From Candidatus Binatia bacterium (GTDB lineage Bacteria; Desulfobacterota; Binatia; UBA12015), in NCBI GenBank assembly GCA_029248525.1, contig JAQWJE010000049.1, positions 186,001-250,000 on the forward strand: a DNA stretch of 64,000 bases, given 5' to 3'. Shown here piece by piece: positions 61,994 through 64,000 of this stretch. The translations under genes were made by a program, and so were the position numbers. Position 1 is the stretch's first letter. The number at the start of each line of letters is the position of its first letter. The notes beneath the pieces were generated by a model that saw only the letters and a program-made list of their open reading frames with translations, did no database searches and was not told the origin of the DNA.

Positions 61994-63711
61994 CGACCGA
62001 TACCGGCCCGCTCGGCAATCACCGCACCCGCTGCCTCCAGGGGCAGTTCTTCGGTTTCGCCTCCGGCACGCGGGCGCACCTCGACAAGCCCATTTTCCAG
62101 ACCACGAGGCCCGATCGTCACTCGCAATGGAGTGCCCATCAAATCTGCGTCCTTGAATTTGACTCCCGGCCTCTCGTCGCGGTCATCGAGAAGGACGTCG
62201 ACCCGTCGTTCGCAGAGATCGGCATAGAGGTTTTCGGCCGCGCTACGCACGGCGTCGTCCTTCATTTTGGTGGGGACGATCTGCACCGTAAAGGGGGCCA
62301 GCGGTACCGGCCAGATGATTCCGTTCTCGTCGTGGCTCTGCTCGACGGCGGCAGCCAGAGTGCGGGAAATGCCGATGCCGTAGCACCCCATCTCCAGCGG
62401 TCGTTCCTTGCCCTGATTGTCGAGAAAGGTGGCGCCCATCGATTCGGAGTATTTGGTGCCGAGGTAGAAGACCTGGCCGGATTCGATGCCGCGGTGGATC
62501 GCGTATCGGCCGTTCTCGCAACGGGGGCAACTCTGGCCTGCTTGCGCTTCCCGCAGGTCTGCGAAGCGCGTGCCTTCAGGAAGATCGCGTGACGGCCGGA
62601 TCCCCTGAATATGATGGTCGGCCTTGTTGGCGCCGGCGACGGCCGCGGACATCTCCTGGAGGGCGAAGTCGGCGATCACCGGCAGTGACAAACCGATTGG
62701 CCCGGCGAATCCGACCGGGGCACCGGTGACCTCCCGGACGACCTCGGGGCCTGCCAGTGTCAGCGCTTCGGTTCCCAGGAGGTTCCGAAGTTTGGCTTCC
62801 GAGATTTGGTGGTCGCCGCGTACCAGCGCGGCTACCGGTTCTCCGTTGGCCTGAACGTAGATCAAGGTTTTCAGGAAGTCCGTCGCAGGGAGGTCGAGAA
62901 AAGCCGAGACTTCCTCGATGGTGCGCTTTCCCGGAGTTTCGACAAGTTGCGGGGTTTGGTCAACGGCCTCTGGTGCAAGGGTGTCTGCCGGTGCCGCGAT
63001 TTCCGCCTTCTCGATATTTGCGGCGTAGGAGCATTGGTCGCAGGCCGCGATCTCGTCTTCGCCCGAAGAGGCCAGAACCTGAAACTCGTGGCTCAAACTG
63101 CCGCCGATGGCTCCGGTATCCGCTTCCACAGCGCGGAAGTCGAGTCCACATCGTGTGAAGATTCGCTCATAGACCGCGTACATCTCATGATATTCCCGCT
63201 CGGCGTCCTCGCGATCCGCGTGGAAGGAGTAGCCGTCTTTCATGAGGAACTCGCGACCGCGCATCAATCCGAATCGGGGGCGCACCTCGTCCCGAAATTT
63301 TGTCTGGACCTGATAGAGGTTCTTGGGAAGGTTCCGATAGGATCGAATCTCACCGCGAACCAGGTCTGTCACGACTTCTTCGTGTGTCGGCCCGAAACAG
63401 AAATCGCGATCATTTCGGTCACGGATTCGCAGTAATTCCTTGCCATAATGGCCCCAACGCCCGCTTTCCTCCCAGAGTTCGGCAGGGCAGATGGCCGGCA
63501 TGAGGATTTCTTGACATCCGGCGCGGTCGAGTTCCTCGCGGACGATCGCCTCGATCCGGCGCAGGACCCTGAGCCCCAGAGGCAGATAGTCGTAGATGCC
63601 CCGCGCTACCTGCCGGATCATCCCGGCGCGCACGAGCAGCTTATGGCTGATCACATCCGCATCAGCTGGGTCGTCCTTGAGGGTCGGAGCAAAAAATTTC
63701 GTCAGGCGCAC
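61990..63711 (-). CDS. proS: Prolyl-tRNA synthetase
   Basis: A 573-residue class IIa aminoacyl-tRNA synthetase of the bacterial long type. Class II motifs are visible as GIYDYLPLGLRVLRRIEAIVREELD, the motif 2 part RFGLMRGREFLMKDGYSFH, and GCYGIGISRTLAA. An INS editing domain is present in the middle (residues about 230-390; TPGKRTIEEVSAFL), which clears mischarged alanine. A C-terminal anticodon-binding domain closes the protein. The GTG start at VRLTKFFAPTL agrees with the family N-terminus; an upstream GTG adds 8 residues. The stop overlaps pyrF. Confidence 0.95.
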   Translation of the reverse strand: MRLTKFFAPTLKDDPADADVISHKLLVRAGMIRQVARGIYDYLPLGLRVLRRIEAIVREELDRAGCQEILMPAICPAELWEESGRWGHYGKELLRIRDRNDRDFCFGPTHEEVVTDLVRGEIRSYRNLPKNLYQVQTKFRDEVRPRFGLMRGREFLMKDGYSFHADREDAEREYHEMYAVYERIFTRCGLDFRAVEADTGAIGGSLSHEFQVLASSGEDEIAACDQCSYAANIEKAEIAAPADTLAPEAVDQTPQLVETPGKRTIEEVSAFLDLPATDFLKTLIYVQANGEPVAALVRGDHQISEAKLRNLLGTEALTLAGPEVVREVTGAPVGFAGPIGLSLPVIADFALQEMSAAVAGANKADHHIQGIRPSRDLPEGTRFADLREAQAGQSCPRCENGRYAIHRGIESGQVFYLGTKYSESMGATFLDNQGKERPLEMGCYGIGISRTLAAAVEQSHDENGIIWPVPLAPFTVQIVPTKMKDDAVRSAAENLYADLCERRVDVLLDDRDERPGVKFKDADLMGTPLRVTIGPRGLENGLVEVRPRAGGETEELPLEAAGAVIAERAGIGR

Positions 63712-63776
63712 GGTCCAGTCACTGTAGACAACCACCGCGGCTCTTGCATCCTTATTTCTGCCCGTATGCGAAACTC

Positions 63777-63824
63777 TTCAAGCGTGAAGTTTTTCTGTTC
63801 AATCGGCTGACTTTCAAGCTTGAA
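63777..63824. promoter_or_regulatory. Pair of near-identical palindromes
   Basis: TTCAAGCGTGAA (63777-63788) and TTCAAGCTTGAA (63813-63824) differ at one base and lie 36 bases apart start to start, between divergent proS and the ribbon-helix-helix gene. The second is a perfect 12-base palindrome. Ribbon-helix-helix repressors bind tandem palindromes and often repress their own gene, so these are candidate operators. Confidence 0.45.
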
Positions 63825-63842
63825 TAGGATCTACTGATAGCG

Positions 63843-64000
63843 GTGGCTGATTCGGTCGATATCCCAGATGATTTGCTCCGCTTGATGGATGCAAAAGCCA
63901 AATCTCGGGGACTTACCAGAGACCGATTGATTGTGGAGGTTTTACGGCGGTCCTGCAGTCACTCTCCGACAGGCGTGAATCCGTCCGCGGGTGGCTCCGA
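63843..64000 (+). CDS. Ribbon-helix-helix (CopG/Arc-type) protein, truncated by window end
   Basis: The reading frame begins GTG-GCT-GAT and gives VADSVDIPDDLLRLMDAKAKSRGL and then TRDRLIVEVLRRS. That is one beta strand (SVDIP), helix A (DDLLRLMDAKAKSRG) and helix B (TRDRLIVEVLRRS), the Arc/CopG fold used by antitoxins and repressors. An in-frame stop at 63825-63827 limits the start. The C-terminal part and any partner gene are outside the window, so a toxin-antitoxin role is possible but not shown. The upstream palindromes fit self-regulation. Confidence 0.6.
   Translation, partial: MADSVDIPDDLLRLMDAKAKSRGLTRDRLIVEVLRRSCSHSPTGVNPSAGGS

Noticed and set aside
1-64000. CRISPR arrays, insertion sequences, phage genes
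   Set aside because: No repeated spacers, transposase motifs, integrases or capsid genes were seen in reading both strands.

Overview
The window is GC-rich, densely coded bacterial chromosome with short intergenic gaps, many 4-nt start/stop overlaps and several tail-to-tail overlaps. A carbohydrate-porin homologue, secreted proteins with signal peptides, a lipoprotein, ClpS/ClpA and a Fur-like box point to a Gram-negative host. The mix of acyl-CoA dehydrogenases, P450, deazaflavin-type oxidoreductase, DUF3604 proteins, an ether-lipid type AGPS homologue, a Lys/Ala-tailed RpoD and a tRNA-Sec gene suits a deltaproteobacterial, myxobacterial or Binatota-like lineage; this placement is inference. 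No CRISPR array, transposon, prophage or rRNA was seen, and no stretch above 300 bases lacks a gene.

Layout. 1-5.1 kb: the tail of an SDR gene, a large NorD-like VWA protein, a carboxylesterase and a 7Fe-type ferredoxin. 5.2-11.7 kb: an amidase coupled to bioA, a CoxE-like/MoxR pair, pyrE and a spermidine-synthase-like protein. 11.8-17 kb: a second amidase, a PaaI thioesterase, a YghU glutathione transferase, a D-aminoacylase and a cyclophilin with a terminator hairpin. 17.1-24.4 kb: a 1624-residue single-chain biotin carboxylase/carboxyltransferase, a DUF3604 lipoprotein and a small membrane protein. 24.5-30.8 kb: two acyl-CoA dehydrogenases flanking a catalytically degenerate isochorismatase-fold protein, then glycerol kinase, porin and a small membrane protein. 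30.8-38.7 kb: a two-component system (sigma-54 activator and 7TM-type kinase), an epimerase, a deazaflavin-type protein coupled to a secreted DUF3604 protein, and an SDR.

38.8-44.2 kb (minus strand): a DUF922 protease-like protein, rpe, a MATE transporter, selC (tRNA-Sec), an SMP-30 lactonase-like protein and a P450. 44.2-48.3 kb (plus strand): a Fur-box-like sequence, a HutX/ChuX-like haem protein, a minigluzincin, GlpD and an alkylglycerone-phosphate-synthase homologue. 48.3-55.7 kb: an alpha/beta hydrolase, a ferritin-like protein, clpA, clpS, asd, a PadR-like and a LysR regulator. 55.9-63.7 kb (minus strand): a small protein, rpoD with a histone-H1-like tail, two M16 peptidases, pyrF and proS. 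The window ends in the start of a ribbon-helix-helix protein preceded by two near-identical palindromes.

How the genes work together. Biotin synthesis (BioA) and biotin use (the carboxylase) are both present. The acyl-CoA dehydrogenases, thioesterase, P450, SDRs and esterases suggest a lipid- or hydrophobic-compound-degrading lifestyle. GlpK, GlpD and the AGPS homologue connect glycerol-phosphate to ether-lipid chemistry. PyrE and PyrF make UMP. ClpS/ClpA, the M16 pair and the sigma-54 system are quality-control and regulatory modules. No defence or mobile system is visible. The most unusual items are the multidomain carboxylase, the RpoD tail, the GlpD-AGPS pair, the iron-box/haem divergon, selC and the triad-less isochorismatase-like protein.
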